Shown: positions 9,178 to 18,472, counted from the first letter of the stretch. The stretch is DNA of 64,000 nucleotides from Verrucomicrobiaceae bacterium UBA1938 (GCA_002336895.1 DDFC01000032.1:559904-623903); one strand, 5' to 3'. Notes: generated by a model from the sequence alone, not told the origin. Translations and numbers: made by a program.

Positions 9178-11295
9178 CTACTTGGTCTCCACACGGAACC
9201 GCGCATCTTCCCAGGCAAACGGCGGGCGCTTGCCCAGCAGAAGATCGTAGATGGTGTGATTGGTCTTCATCATTTCGGCCAGCATGTCCTTCCACGGACG
9301 GTCTGCCACGCTGACGAGGCCGGTGTTGTAGCTCTCGCCGTTGTATTTGCTGAACCAGCGGCCTGTGGTGGCCTGATCGATGAGAGTGAACCACTCGATG
9401 CCAATAACGAACCCGAGCGCAGCGCTCTGCTCGACGTAATTGCGGTAGGCCAGCCCGCGCTCCTGCTGGCTGCTCACCTCACGCCCGCCGATGAGGCCGC
9501 TGTCCTTTGGCGAGGCCCAGAAGAATTCGCTGAGCATCATCGGTTTGTTGCCCGTCCATTCGTGGAAGCGCTTCAGCGCTGAAGTGTCCACGCCGAAGGT
9601 GTAGTAGTTGTAGGAGACGATATCGAGATGTTTTCCCATGATGCGGCAGAGCTGCTCGTCATTGATGGTGACCGGCTGCAGGCGGCTGCCGATGAGCATG
9701 TGGTTTGTGTCATGCTGGCGGAAGAGCTTTTCGATCTGAGCGAAGTAAGCTTCCATGAACTCGCCCACAAAGGCTTTCACATCCGCCTTGGCGACATCGG
9801 TGGTGATTGCGAGCCCGACGTCGGTCAGTTCATCAAAGGATGTCGCCTTGGCCTGCCAGGAGGCATTGAAGGCATCGATGGTTTTGTATTTGTCTTTGAG
9901 CACTTCCACCAGACGCAGCTTGCAGGCTTGTTTGCCGGTCAGTGAGGGGATGACACGCGGGAGCTCATCGTAGCGCGGCTCGTTCACGATGAAGTAGCCG
10001 ATAAGCAGCGGATCGCCCGCACGCGCAGGCAGCTCATGTGAGAGGTTTTCAGCGATCTTCTGCACGGTGGCGGCGTCATACGGATCCCACACCTCATGGG
10101 CTCCGGGAATACGGGGCACGCCTTCCCAGGAGTTGATCGGCAGGCTGGTCACGTACGGGAAACCGGCCTTTACATGCGCCTGCTGTGGCGTGGGGCTGAA
10201 AGCACCGATGGAGTTGAAGCCCCATTTGCGTGTGCGCTCGATCATGCGCGTGGCATGTGCCTCATAGTCATAGGGCGCGCCAAACTTGCGGATGATGTTG
10301 GCGAGGTAGAAGGAGAAATGTGCATCGCCATCCCCAGGGCGGAAGGCGCTGGCGTACTCACCCTCGGTCTTCGGCAGCCACTCGTAGATGCCCTCACGGC
10401 CTTTGACGTAGGTGTAGTCATCGCTCGGGGCGAAGCCGCAGATGCCGAGGTGGAAGAAGGCGTTGCCATCAGGATCCACGAGCCAGTATTTTCCCTGCCT
10501 CTGCTCCACGTGAAAAAAGCCGGTCTTCTTCAGGCCCAGTGTCTCGCCACTTCCAGGAAGGCCGCCGAAGCGGTCCAGCTTTGGCGTTTCGATGCCATCA
10601 TAGTAGGCCTTGTCTGCCGCCACGTCGGCCTTGAGCTCTTCCAGGCTTTTGAGCTTGTTGGGAAAGGTGTCTTTGATGCTCTGGCCAAACGAGTCGATCA
10701 ACTTGGTGACCGAGGCGAGATCGGACGTGACGCGAATCTTCCCTTTAGGATTGTCCGCATTGAAGGGCACCATGAAGAACCAGTTGTAGATGGCCCAGTT
10801 CCACTCGCGGTTGTCGGTGAGCTGCTGAAAGGCGAAGTCCGGCGTGGTGAAGCTCAGGCTCTGGCCCTGCGCGTTCTTGATCAAAAAGCTGCTGCTGCTT
10901 TGGCTGGCAAACTGAGGAGGAGTGGACTTCTCCGCAGGAAAGGCTCCTTCTTTGTCTGCGATCTTCCAAGTGCCGCCTTTGGCAAAACCGATGTCGATGA
11001 GCACGGACATCTTCCAGGATTTCACGTCGGCAGGCATGCCTTTGAATGCGAGTGCGATCTCGTCATTGTCGATGGCGACGGCGCATTCCGCACCGCCCTC
11101 GTAGCGCACCGTGGCGCTGGAACCTGCGGCTTTAACTTCGATCTGTTTGTGCGCGGCCTCCAGCTCAGGATAGGTCAGCACGAAGCTGCCAAGGCTTCCG
11201 GCGGAGATTTCGATGCCTGCACCGGTGGTTTTGAGTTCAGCGGCGGCAGCAGCGGCACAGGCAAACGAGAACAAGCAAAGGAAGAGCGATTTCAT
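9178..11295 (-). CDS. Exported clan GH-A glycoside hydrolase, GH50 beta-agarase-like
   Basis: 705 residues from the ATG at 11295, which begins a signal peptide (MKSLFLCLFSFACAAAAAA); an upstream in-frame start would bury it. The N-terminal 230 residues look like a beta-sandwich. A (beta/alpha)8 catalytic domain follows, entered by WLVDPDGNAFFHLGICGF and TYVKGREGIYEWLP, which resemble GH50 agarase-type proteins. Candidate acid/base Glu439 lies in VNEPRY and candidate nucleophile Glu590 in LSEFFW, as expected for clan GH-A. The substrate is probably a galactan or related polysaccharide, but the family call is by eye. It ends 103 bp before the isomerase gene on the same strand. Confidence 0.65.
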   Translation of the reverse strand: MKSLFLCLFSFACAAAAAAELKTTGAGIEISAGSLGSFVLTYPELEAAHKQIEVKAAGSSATVRYEGGAECAVAIDNDEIALAFKGMPADVKSWKMSVLIDIGFAKGGTWKIADKEGAFPAEKSTPPQFASQSSSSFLIKNAQGQSLSFTTPDFAFQQLTDNREWNWAIYNWFFMVPFNADNPKGKIRVTSDLASVTKLIDSFGQSIKDTFPNKLKSLEELKADVAADKAYYDGIETPKLDRFGGLPGSGETLGLKKTGFFHVEQRQGKYWLVDPDGNAFFHLGICGFAPSDDYTYVKGREGIYEWLPKTEGEYASAFRPGDGDAHFSFYLANIIRKFGAPYDYEAHATRMIERTRKWGFNSIGAFSPTPQQAHVKAGFPYVTSLPINSWEGVPRIPGAHEVWDPYDAATVQKIAENLSHELPARAGDPLLIGYFIVNEPRYDELPRVIPSLTGKQACKLRLVEVLKDKYKTIDAFNASWQAKATSFDELTDVGLAITTDVAKADVKAFVGEFMEAYFAQIEKLFRQHDTNHMLIGSRLQPVTINDEQLCRIMGKHLDIVSYNYYTFGVDTSALKRFHEWTGNKPMMLSEFFWASPKDSGLIGGREVSSQQERGLAYRNYVEQSAALGFVIGIEWFTLIDQATTGRWFSKYNGESYNTGLVSVADRPWKDMLAEMMKTNHTIYDLLLGKRPPFAWEDARFRVETK

Positions 11296-11317
11296 GAGAG
11301 GAGTCTGCTGGAGATCT

Positions 11318-12724
11318 TCAGACCTTTTGTGTCTTCCAGTGTCCGCGTTTGAAAAGCAACCAGCTGAAAATGGCCAGGAGTGAATAAGCCACCGGCACGG
11401 CAATGAATGCACCGACAGGACCAAAGCCGAAAGATTTTGCCAATAGCCAGGCAATCGGAATCTGCCCGAGCCACAGGCAAAGGAAATTCAGCCGAGCCGG
11501 CGTCCAGGTGTCTCCGGAACCATTGAACGCAGCCTCAAAGCACATGCCGCCCGCATAGAGCGGGAATGCGATGCTCACAATCCACAAAGCCTGAGTGCCG
11601 TATGCCATCACTTCAGGATCAAGAGTGAACAGGCGGATCAACGGATTCGAACACAACACAAAACTCAAACCAATAATGCTCAGGACGATGGCGTCGAACT
11701 TCACGGCGATCCAGACCGCCGCCTCTGCACGCTCGGGCTTCCCGGCGCCAAGATTCTGCCCCACCAGCGTGGAGCCCGCGTTTGCCAGCCCCCATGCGGG
11801 CATGAGGGCAAAAATCACAATGCGGATGGCGATCGTGTAACCCGCGATCACGGAACTGCCAAATTTATTGAGAATCATGTAAAGCCCCAGCCAGCTCGTG
11901 GTACTGATGAGAAGCTGCACGATGCCGCTGCCAGACTTGCGCAACACCGCCTCGATCACCTCACTCACTGGTCTGAAATGCTGCCAGCGTACCTTTACGC
12001 GACTATGATGCCCTGCAAGATGCCACAGCTGATAGGTCACGCCAATGCCACGGCCAATGTTCGTCGCCACAGCTGCGCCTGTGACTCCCAGCTCCGGAAA
12101 GATTCCCCAGCCAAAAATGAAACACGGCCCAAGCACAATGTTCAACGCATTCGCCAGCCACAGGGTGCGCATGGCGATGACGGCATCTCCCGCACCACGG
12201 AAGATGGCATTGAGGAGAAAGATCAAAAACACTGTGGCATTGCCGCCCAGCATTATGCGGGCAAAATTGGAACCAAGTGTCACGATTTTCTCCTCGGTCC
12301 CTATCAGTCGTAGAATATCCGGAGCCAGATAACCCAGCAGGATCCCGATGCCAGACGACACGAGTAAGCCGAGCAGCACAATCTGACCTGCAGCCTGTGA
12401 CGCCAGCTCCGGCTCCTTTTCACCGATGCGGCGAGACACAATCGCTGTGGCGGCAATCGAAATGCCAATCGCCACTGCATAGACAAGTGTCATGAGCGAA
12501 TCCGTGATGCCCACGACAGCAACAGCCTCTTTTCCGAGATTGGACACCCAATACACGTCCACCACGGCAAAGAGAGACTCCATGATCATTTCCAGCACCA
12601 TCGGCACCGCGAGCAGGATGACGGCGCGGTTCAGCGGCAGCGCCGTGTAGTCGTGCTCCTCCCCGCGCAGCGCCTGCCGCACGCTCTGCCAGAATGAAAC
12701 CGGCGTTGATGCCTCTTCACTCAT
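11318..12724 (-). CDS. MATE family multidrug/toxin exporter
   Basis: 468 residues with about twelve hydrophobic segments in two homologous halves. MATE features are present: LLAVPMVLEMIMESLFAVVD at the start of the first bundle, LLNAIFRGAGDA in the middle, and FNGSGDTWTPARLNF late in the second half. MATE carriers expel cationic compounds in exchange for Na+ or H+. The ATG at 12722-12724 directly abuts the stop codon of the upstream DUF5069 gene, so the two are probably translated from one mRNA. A second, different MATE gene follows the DinB-like gene nearby. Confidence 0.9.
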   Translation of the reverse strand: MSEEASTPVSFWQSVRQALRGEEHDYTALPLNRAVILLAVPMVLEMIMESLFAVVDVYWVSNLGKEAVAVVGITDSLMTLVYAVAIGISIAATAIVSRRIGEKEPELASQAAGQIVLLGLLVSSGIGILLGYLAPDILRLIGTEEKIVTLGSNFARIMLGGNATVFLIFLLNAIFRGAGDAVIAMRTLWLANALNIVLGPCFIFGWGIFPELGVTGAAVATNIGRGIGVTYQLWHLAGHHSRVKVRWQHFRPVSEVIEAVLRKSGSGIVQLLISTTSWLGLYMILNKFGSSVIAGYTIAIRIVIFALMPAWGLANAGSTLVGQNLGAGKPERAEAAVWIAVKFDAIVLSIIGLSFVLCSNPLIRLFTLDPEVMAYGTQALWIVSIAFPLYAGGMCFEAAFNGSGDTWTPARLNFLCLWLGQIPIAWLLAKSFGFGPVGAFIAVPVAYSLLAIFSWLLFKRGHWKTQKV

Positions 12725-13162
12725 TCAGGGCAGCCTTCCCTCATCCACATCGATGTAATGCGTGATGGTCTGGATGTCGTCACGATCTCCCAGGCCGCCA
12801 TCAGCCTTCCGCTTTGCAAGAATGGCCGTGATGTGATCATTGATGCCGAGTTTCAGAATGTAGTAGTTCCAGACGAGCTTGTCGGTGTCATTGAGCTGGC
12901 GGCCATTCTGCTGGCACCACTCTAGGATTTCCTCGTCCGTGCCGCCCTGCTGCACGCGGGCCTTCAGGTCGTCGTAGTTCACATGGAGAAAGCCGGCACA
13001 ACTACCGTCGCTGCCTTTGCCCAGATTGGCATGCAGGTCTTCCCACAGCTTCCCTGCGGCATGCAGGCGTATCTTTCCCAGCATGCGCGGGAAGTATTTC
13101 AGACCGGCGGTTTCTTCCAGGGGGCTGCAGGGCAGAGTGGCGGGGTCGGGCTTGGCGGACAT
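12725..13162 (-). CDS. DUF5069 family protein
   Basis: 145 residues, soluble. It matches the DUF5069 pattern: LKYFPRMLGKIRLHAAGKL near the N-terminus, then the Asp/Tyr-containing FLHVNYDDLKARV, then NYYILKLGINDHITAILAKRK. The family is widespread in Verrucomicrobia and of unknown function. Its stop codon touches the start of the MATE exporter gene, which suggests cotranscription but does not reveal its role. Confidence 0.72.
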   Translation of the reverse strand: MSAKPDPATLPCSPLEETAGLKYFPRMLGKIRLHAAGKLWEDLHANLGKGSDGSCAGFLHVNYDDLKARVQQGGTDEEILEWCQQNGRQLNDTDKLVWNYYILKLGINDHITAILAKRKADGGLGDRDDIQTITHYIDVDEGRLP

Positions 13163-13230
13163 TTGGAATGCGTCGCCGTGGCTGAGAATTTGTCAACGAG
13201 GCGCTGCTCATCTGCTGCGACAGAAATGCC

Positions 13231-14562
13231 TCAAAACCGCCGCGATCCCCAGGCCAGCGCAAAGAGGGCTCCGCTCCAGTTGACGATGCAGATGCCCCAC
13301 CACACGCCCCAGAGCCCCCAGCCGAGAGTGAAGGCCAGCATGTGGAACACCACCACCGGTGCCACCAGCTGCCGGTAAAGCCCCATCCACAGGCCGTAGG
13401 CGGGGCGCTTGATCCCCTGCATGGCAAACACGGTGACAAACAGGATCGGGTAGGCAGCGAGTGTCGCAGATGCCGCCAAGAGGTAGTCGCGCCCATGACT
13501 GATCACGATGGCGTCTTGCGTAAAGAGCCGCATGGCAGGCCCGCGCAGCAGCCAGACCAGGAAGCCCCCCAGCAGCATCAGGCCTACGCCGATTTTGACA
13601 TTTGTCACCCAGGCCTCACGCACGCGCTGCGGCAGCCCGGCTCCATGACTCTGCCCCACGATGCTCAGCACCGCCGCGTTCAGACCAATGGCCGGCATGA
13701 GTACGATCTGCTCGATGCGCGTGGCGATGCCCGCTGCCGCCACCGCCTCCTTGCCAAAGTGTTTCACGAACCAGGTGATCACAAACACCCCTAACGCGAT
13801 GGTCAGCATGTTCAGCGCTGCGGGCACCGCCTGCCCTGCGATCCGCCGCAGTGTGGTCAGGTCCGGACTGAAGTCATGACGAGTCAGATCACGGCCAAAG
13901 TCTGTACGGCTGGCGTGCAGCCACAGAAAGACTGCGCCGCCCATCTGCACCAGTACCGTGGCCAGCGCGATGCCTGCCACACCCATGGCGGGCAGGCCGC
14001 ACCAGCCCCACATCAGCATGGGATTGAGCACGATGTTTGCCGCAAAGCCTGCCATCAAAAAATTGCGGTACACCCATGTGGTGCCCTGTGCGGACAGCGC
14101 GGAGTTCAGGATCATCGGCAGCAGAAAAAACACCCCGCCTCCGAGGATGACATTCATGTAGGCCAGCACCGTGTGCAGGTAATGGCCCTCGGCGCCGAGC
14201 TGCTGAAACAGCGCCGGGGCCACCAGCCAGCCGACCAGCGAAAGCAGCGCGCCCGCCGTCACGGCAAACAGCAGCGACTGCGCAAACACGCGCCTGGCCT
14301 CAGCCTTGTCCCCGGCTCCCAGTGCATTGGCCAGCAGCGCGGTGGTCCCCTGGCTGATGCCGCTGCCGGTGGCAAACACCACAAAATACAGCGGAAACGA
14401 AAGGGACAGCGCCGCCAGAGATTCCGTGCCCAGCCAGCCCGCGCACAGAGTGTCCACCACATTGAACATGGTGTTGAAAAACATGCCCACGCTCATGGGC
14501 AGCGCGATGCGCCAGACGAGGTGTGGAATCGGATCTGCGGTGAGCGAGAGCGGCTGCTTCAT
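13231..14562 (-). CDS. MATE family exporter, HxlR-linked operon
   Basis: 443 residues from the ATG at 14562. That start overlaps the stop of the upstream DinB-like gene in an ATGA arrangement, so translational coupling is likely. MATE signatures include LVWRIALPMSVGMFFNTMFNVVDT at the N-terminus, GSGISQGTTALLANALGAGD, and MPAIGLNAAVLSIVGQ in the second half, with about twelve membrane segments. The nearest promoter is in the region shared with a divergent HxlR-type regulator. Inducible export of a toxic compound, possibly together with its modification, is therefore plausible. The substrate is unknown. Confidence 0.88.
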   Translation of the reverse strand: MKQPLSLTADPIPHLVWRIALPMSVGMFFNTMFNVVDTLCAGWLGTESLAALSLSFPLYFVVFATGSGISQGTTALLANALGAGDKAEARRVFAQSLLFAVTAGALLSLVGWLVAPALFQQLGAEGHYLHTVLAYMNVILGGGVFFLLPMILNSALSAQGTTWVYRNFLMAGFAANIVLNPMLMWGWCGLPAMGVAGIALATVLVQMGGAVFLWLHASRTDFGRDLTRHDFSPDLTTLRRIAGQAVPAALNMLTIALGVFVITWFVKHFGKEAVAAAGIATRIEQIVLMPAIGLNAAVLSIVGQSHGAGLPQRVREAWVTNVKIGVGLMLLGGFLVWLLRGPAMRLFTQDAIVISHGRDYLLAASATLAAYPILFVTVFAMQGIKRPAYGLWMGLYRQLVAPVVVFHMLAFTLGWGLWGVWWGICIVNWSGALFALAWGSRRF

Positions 14563-15149
14563 TGGCTCAATCCTGCCACGATGCTTTGAATCTGCACACG
14601 ATGAACTCCCATGTGGGTGCCTGCCATGGCCGCCCAGCCAAAGGCATCCAGCGGTCCAAACCAAGGATGCGCAAAACGCACCTGGGTCCTCAGTTCTGCG
14701 GCCTCTGAAATCGCGGCCAGCACCCCCTCGCAGGAGCGCTCAAACTCCCCCTCCACCGACGCTGTCACGGTGGCAGAGGGCTTGACGGCAGCCGTGCTGG
14801 CCTTGCCAGGCGGCACCTTACCATGCGTCAGCGCCGTGATGACCCGGACGAGCGCCGTGTTGGTGATGCGCAGATGATCCAGCGTCATCCACACCGACCA
14901 GTTGCGGCTGCTGTCCTCCAGGCCGCGTGGTCGCTCAATAAGCACCTGCTCGCCACGTTTGCTCTCCGGGCATGAAGCCACGATCTCCCGGATCGCAGCT
15001 TGCTCCTGCTCAAACCTGGCTACAAACATCTCACGACTGCCGCGCAGCCGTCTCAGGGTAAACAGCAGCCTGGCAAGCCAGAGTTCGACCAGGGGGAGGC
15101 CCGCCCCAGGCGGGGCCAGCAGGGGTTCAGCGGGTGTGCTCATGTGCAC
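14559..15149 (-). CDS. DinB-like superfamily protein
   Basis: 196 residues; an alternative ATG two codons later (15143) is equally possible. The helical pattern and the segment SRNWSVWMTLDHLRITN, followed by AHPWFGPLDAFGWAAMAGTHMGVHRVQI, fit the DinB/YfiT four-helix-bundle fold. In that fold, spaced His residues bind a divalent metal, and His in LDHL, HPWFG and MGVHRVQ are candidates. DinB-like proteins include thiol-dependent transferases and detoxifying enzymes. It is the first gene of a two-gene operon with the MATE exporter (4-bp overlap) and is divergent from the HxlR regulator. Confidence 0.6.
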   Translation of the reverse strand: MHMSTPAEPLLAPPGAGLPLVELWLARLLFTLRRLRGSREMFVARFEQEQAAIREIVASCPESKRGEQVLIERPRGLEDSSRNWSVWMTLDHLRITNTALVRVITALTHGKVPPGKASTAAVKPSATVTASVEGEFERSCEGVLAAISEAAELRTQVRFAHPWFGPLDAFGWAAMAGTHMGVHRVQIQSIVAGLSQ

Positions 15150-15165
15150 TCATCATTTCCCATTA

Positions 15166-15204
15166 ACTTGCAATATGCAAGTATTATACTTTTGAAATGC
15201 AAGT
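15166..15204. promoter_or_regulatory. Two tandem HxlR operator copies around a TATAAT box
   Basis: Copy 1 (15166-15182) is ACTTGCA-ATA-TGCAAGT, a perfect 7-bp inverted repeat with a 3-bp spacer. Copy 2 (15188-15204) is ACTTTTG-AAA-TGCAAGT, with the same right half and spacing. The copies are 22 bp apart, about two helical turns. Between and overlapping them, minus strand TATAAT (15183-15188) is a good -10 box for the DinB-like/MATE operon. HxlR proteins are winged-helix dimers that bind such sites, so repression and autoregulation are the natural reading. Confidence 0.6.
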
Positions 15205-15225
15205 CTTTGAAACCATACTCATTAC

Positions 15226-15594
15226 ATGCCCAAAGGCCCATCCAGCAAAGCACCAGCCTCTTCCCGCCGCTCTCCGTGCCCGGTGTCATGCGCCCTGGAC
15301 CTGCTAGGCGACCGCTGGACTCTGCTGGTCATCCGAGATCTGATCCTAGGCCGCAATCGCTTCAAGGACTTCATCAGCTCGCCCGAGGGCATCCCGACGA
15401 ACATCCTGAGTGACAGGCTTGAGCGCCTGCTCGCAGCAGGCATCATTCGACAGGTGCCCGCTACGGACGGTGGCAAACGCATGGCCTACGAACTCACCGA
15501 AAAGGGGCTGGCGCTCCGCCCTGTGCTGAAATCTCTGCGTGACTGGGGCCTGTCCTGGGAGCCGGGTACAATGGCCATATTGCAACAGGGCTGA
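15226..15594 (+). CDS. HxlR-type transcriptional regulator
   Basis: 122 residues. The HxlR family signature is clear: CPVSCALDLLGDRWTLLVIRDLILG at the N-terminus, then the recognition-helix region IPTNILSDRLERLLAAGIIRQ and the wing (GGKRMAYELTEKGLAL). The cysteines in SPCPVSC sit where redox- or electrophile-sensing HxlR proteins carry theirs. It is divergent from the DinB-like/MATE operon, with two palindromic sites in the 76-bp gap, so that operon is its probable target. Confidence 0.9.
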   Translation: MPKGPSSKAPASSRRSPCPVSCALDLLGDRWTLLVIRDLILGRNRFKDFISSPEGIPTNILSDRLERLLAAGIIRQVPATDGGKRMAYELTEKGLALRPVLKSLRDWGLSWEPGTMAILQQG

Positions 15595-15638
15595 AGCAGT
15601 CCTTGCAGATGGTAATCCTTCATTCCTAGTGCCGCCCT

Positions 15639-16478
15639 GTGACAGAAGATGATGAAACGCTGATCCTCAAAGCCAAGGGTGGTGACATGAATGCCCTCGA
15701 TGCACTCGTGCGCCTGCATCAGTCGTGGGTTTTCAATCTTGCCCTGCGCATGGTATGGCGTCGGGATGCCGCTGAAGATGCAACCCAGGAGATTCTGATC
15801 AAGGCCGTGACCCACCTCGGAGGATTCGAGGAGCGCAGCAAGTTCAGCACCTGGCTGCATCGTATTGCCGTCAATCACCTGCTCAATGTTCGCAAATCAG
15901 AGATGGAGGAAAAGCAGATGACTTTCACCGGCATGGCGGACTCCCTGGACGGCGTTCCGGATGAAGACCTGCCGGACACGAAAACCCTGCCGGTCGAAAC
16001 TCATGTGCTGGTGGAGGAGGCCCGGCTCGGCTGCATCACCGCCATGCTCATGTGCCTGGACCGCCGCCAGCGCCTGGCCTTCATTCTGGGGGAAGTGCTG
16101 GGTGAATCCAGCGAGGCTGCTGCCGCGGCCATGGACGTGACCCCTGCCAATTTCCGCCAGCTGCTGTCACGTGCGCGAAAGGATTTGTACCAGTTCATGA
16201 ACGACAAGTGCGGTCTGGTGAACACTGCCAACCCCTGCCGCTGCGCACGCAAAGCCAGCGGCTTCATGCGTGCCGGATGGCTGGACCCGAAGAATCTCCA
16301 GTTTTCCAAGGACCGGATCGCTTCCGTGCGCCAACTAGCTGCTGCACAACTGGATGAGCTTCAGGCCATGGACCGCCAGCACGCTGAACTCTACCGCGCA
16401 CAACCCACGCTCAGTGGCCCCGACCTGGCCGAGAGATTGCGCGCTCTTGTCTCGCGATCCGGATTCAACCGTGATTGA
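15639..16478 (+). CDS. ECF-type RNA polymerase sigma factor with Cys-containing C-terminal extension
   Basis: 279 residues from a GTG start. Region 2 spans about residues 10-90 (WVFNLALRMVWRRDAAEDATQEILIK) and region 4 about 120-185, with a helix-turn-helix (DVTPANFRQLLSRARKDLYQFM). After region 4 comes a 95-residue extension with Cys191, Cys200 and Cys202 (CGLVNTANPCRCARKASGF), which could bind metal. Some ECF sigma factors carry such C-terminal domains instead of a separate anti-sigma factor, so built-in sensing is possible. No anti-sigma gene is adjacent. The next gene is a DUF1398 protein 101 bp downstream on the same strand. Confidence 0.85.
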   Translation: MTEDDETLILKAKGGDMNALDALVRLHQSWVFNLALRMVWRRDAAEDATQEILIKAVTHLGGFEERSKFSTWLHRIAVNHLLNVRKSEMEEKQMTFTGMADSLDGVPDEDLPDTKTLPVETHVLVEEARLGCITAMLMCLDRRQRLAFILGEVLGESSEAAAAAMDVTPANFRQLLSRARKDLYQFMNDKCGLVNTANPCRCARKASGFMRAGWLDPKNLQFSKDRIASVRQLAAAQLDELQAMDRQHAELYRAQPTLSGPDLAERLRALVSRSGFNRD

Positions 16479-16579
16479 AAAAATAATTCACGCGAACTGT
16501 CACAACCCGCCACCGGAGCTGTCAGACCTGAGGATGCCCCTGTTTAAGGGCCGCTCAAAACCATGCCCACCCCACCCTC

Positions 16580-16984
16580 ATGAACACCACTCTCATCAAT
16601 ACAGCCGCCGCAGCCACTCTCGCCGGAGGCACCCCCTTCCCGCAGATCGTCGCCATGCTCGTCGAAGCTGGAGTCGAGTCTTACCAAGTGGATTACCTGA
16701 CTCTGAAAAAAACGTTTTATGACGGTTCAGGCGGCGCTTTCGGCACCGCCATCACCTACGAAGCCCTGCCGGATGTGGCTGCGGATTTTGATGCTCCGGC
16801 ACTCCGAGCCAACATTCTCGACAGCCAGCAGAAGAATCAGCACTACCGTGACTTCTGCACTCGCGCCATGCAGGCTGGAGTGCAGGGCTACCTTGCTTTT
16901 CTGCGTGGTTTTCGCGTGACCTACTACGGGCGTCAGGGGGACCAGCACACCGAATGGTTCCCCGGGGCCAAGCCCCAAGACTGA
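16580..16984 (+). CDS. DUF1398 family protein
   Basis: 134 residues, soluble. It resembles DUF1398, the family of E. coli YbcV: FPQIVAMLVEAGVESYQVDYLTLKKTFY near the N-terminus and YLAFLRGFRVTYYGRQGDQHTEWFPG at the end. The function of the family is not established. It follows the ECF sigma gene and may be cotranscribed with it or be one of its targets. It converges with the DUF1080 gene on the other strand. Confidence 0.7.
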   Translation: MNTTLINTAAAATLAGGTPFPQIVAMLVEAGVESYQVDYLTLKKTFYDGSGGAFGTAITYEALPDVAADFDAPALRANILDSQQKNQHYRDFCTRAMQAGVQGYLAFLRGFRVTYYGRQGDQHTEWFPGAKPQD

Positions 16985-17041
16985 CTTCCGTCTCACATTT
17001 GCTTTGAGCAAGGAGCCGGAATTCTCATCTGGCTTCCTGCT

Positions 17042-18472
17042 TCATCGCACACGTGACACGATCACTTCGTGAGTCCTCCTGTCGATGGAATACAAGACGC
17101 CCTCCTGGCTGCGGTCCCAGGCGAAAGCCTGACCATGTGCGCTGATGGGGATCGCAGCCTGCCAGCCCAGGACATCGCCTTTGGCAGGAAGATCGAGTAC
17201 ATAGAGCTCCTGCGCGTCATGCCCGGTGATGAACAGGCGCCCCTGCGGCCCAAAGCTGCCACCTGAGCTGCTGTTTTTTCCGAACTTCAATACCATCTGG
17301 CGCGGGAACTTCAGCTCCGCGAGCTTCTTCCACTGAGAATCAAAGGTCACGACCTTCGTCTTCGCCGGATCACCCGTCTTGGCATACTGGGCGAAGCAGG
17401 CATACCACACGCCATCACGCCGGTCCACCCAGGTGAGAGAGCCTCCAGCTGCCGTGAGATCAATGGACTTCAGATGCTGCATCGTCTGCGGATCCCAGAC
17501 CTCCACCGAGCTCTTCATTGGCATCTCAGGGTAGTTTGAATGCGCGCAGTATAGCTTTCCATCCAACACCACTCCGGCATTCAGATGCTTGATGCGGCCA
17601 TCCTTCGCCTCTTTCCAGCCCCCGATGCGTTCTCCAGTGTCTTTGCGATATTTGCCGATGGCCGCATTCGTGATCGCATAAAAGTGCGCTTCAGCCACCG
17701 CCACGCCCTGGTGCGCTTCCTCAGCTTTAAAGCGTTTCAGTTCTTCATGCTTCCATGACTGCCGGGCCTTGGCGTTTAGCAGCTCCTGGATGCGATCCTG
17801 CTCTTTTTTCAACGCGGCTTCGGAAACCGGCATGGGGGTGAGGTTTTCGCTCACCAGAGGCTCGTCTGCGGGAAGCGTCCGCCAGCGCAGATTGCGAAAC
17901 CACACGGGCGCACCGTGGTCCTGCAGCCAGAGATGGCCGCCGCGTTTGGTCAGGTCTGTGCCACGGTAGCTCACCAGTTTTACCGCATCCTTCCAGCGCG
18001 GGTCGGCATAGTCAAAATCGACCACCTTTTCTCCGTTCAGCCAGTGCTGGATGACGCTGCCTTTGCAAATCACGCGAGCCTCATTCCACTGCTCACATGG
18101 CCGCACCACATCCTTGGTCGGAGCCATGCAGAAATACAATGCACCCGCACTCTGCCGCGGGTTTTCGCCATAGGGGCTGTTGGCATTGTCGAGCAGCTGG
18201 TACTCGTACTGGCCCGGCCGGTAGTAAACGCCGCTGTTGCAGCCCTTCGCCACCTTCCAGTCAAAGCGCAGCTCGAAGTCATCCGGCACCGTGGCTTTTT
18301 CATACGTGAGCGATCCGCCGCGTTTCACACGCGCGATCTCGCCATTTTCGACGGCCCAGTTGCCTTCATTCTTCCACCCGTCGAGCGTCTTGCCGTCAAA
18401 GAGAGATACGAAGCCGGGCTCCACCGCCAGCGTGGTGCTGGCGAACACCAGGAAAAAGAGAAAATGTTTCAT
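17042..18472 (-). CDS. Exported DUF1080 (3-keto-disaccharide hydrolase-like) plus beta-propeller protein
   Basis: 476 residues with a signal peptide (MKHFLFFLVFASTTLA). Residues about 18-200 form a LamG-like DUF1080 domain: FVSLFDGKTLDGWKNEGNW at the entry, CNSGVYYRPGQYEYQLLDN in the middle, and GGHLWLQDHGAPVWFRNLRWR at the exit. A charged helical linker (about 215-255) joins it to a second domain with repeated beta segments (YPEMPMKSSVEVWDPQTM, FGPQGRLFITGHDAQELYVLDLP, AFAWDRSQEGVLYSIDR) that looks like a partial beta-propeller. Some DUF1080 proteins act on 3-keto-sugars; activity here is inferred only. Its ATG overlaps the stop of the phosphoesterase gene by 4 bp. Confidence 0.78.
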   Translation of the reverse strand: MKHFLFFLVFASTTLAVEPGFVSLFDGKTLDGWKNEGNWAVENGEIARVKRGGSLTYEKATVPDDFELRFDWKVAKGCNSGVYYRPGQYEYQLLDNANSPYGENPRQSAGALYFCMAPTKDVVRPCEQWNEARVICKGSVIQHWLNGEKVVDFDYADPRWKDAVKLVSYRGTDLTKRGGHLWLQDHGAPVWFRNLRWRTLPADEPLVSENLTPMPVSEAALKKEQDRIQELLNAKARQSWKHEELKRFKAEEAHQGVAVAEAHFYAITNAAIGKYRKDTGERIGGWKEAKDGRIKHLNAGVVLDGKLYCAHSNYPEMPMKSSVEVWDPQTMQHLKSIDLTAAGGSLTWVDRRDGVWYACFAQYAKTGDPAKTKVVTFDSQWKKLAELKFPRQMVLKFGKNSSSGGSFGPQGRLFITGHDAQELYVLDLPAKGDVLGWQAAIPISAHGQAFAWDRSQEGVLYSIDRRTHEVIVSRVR

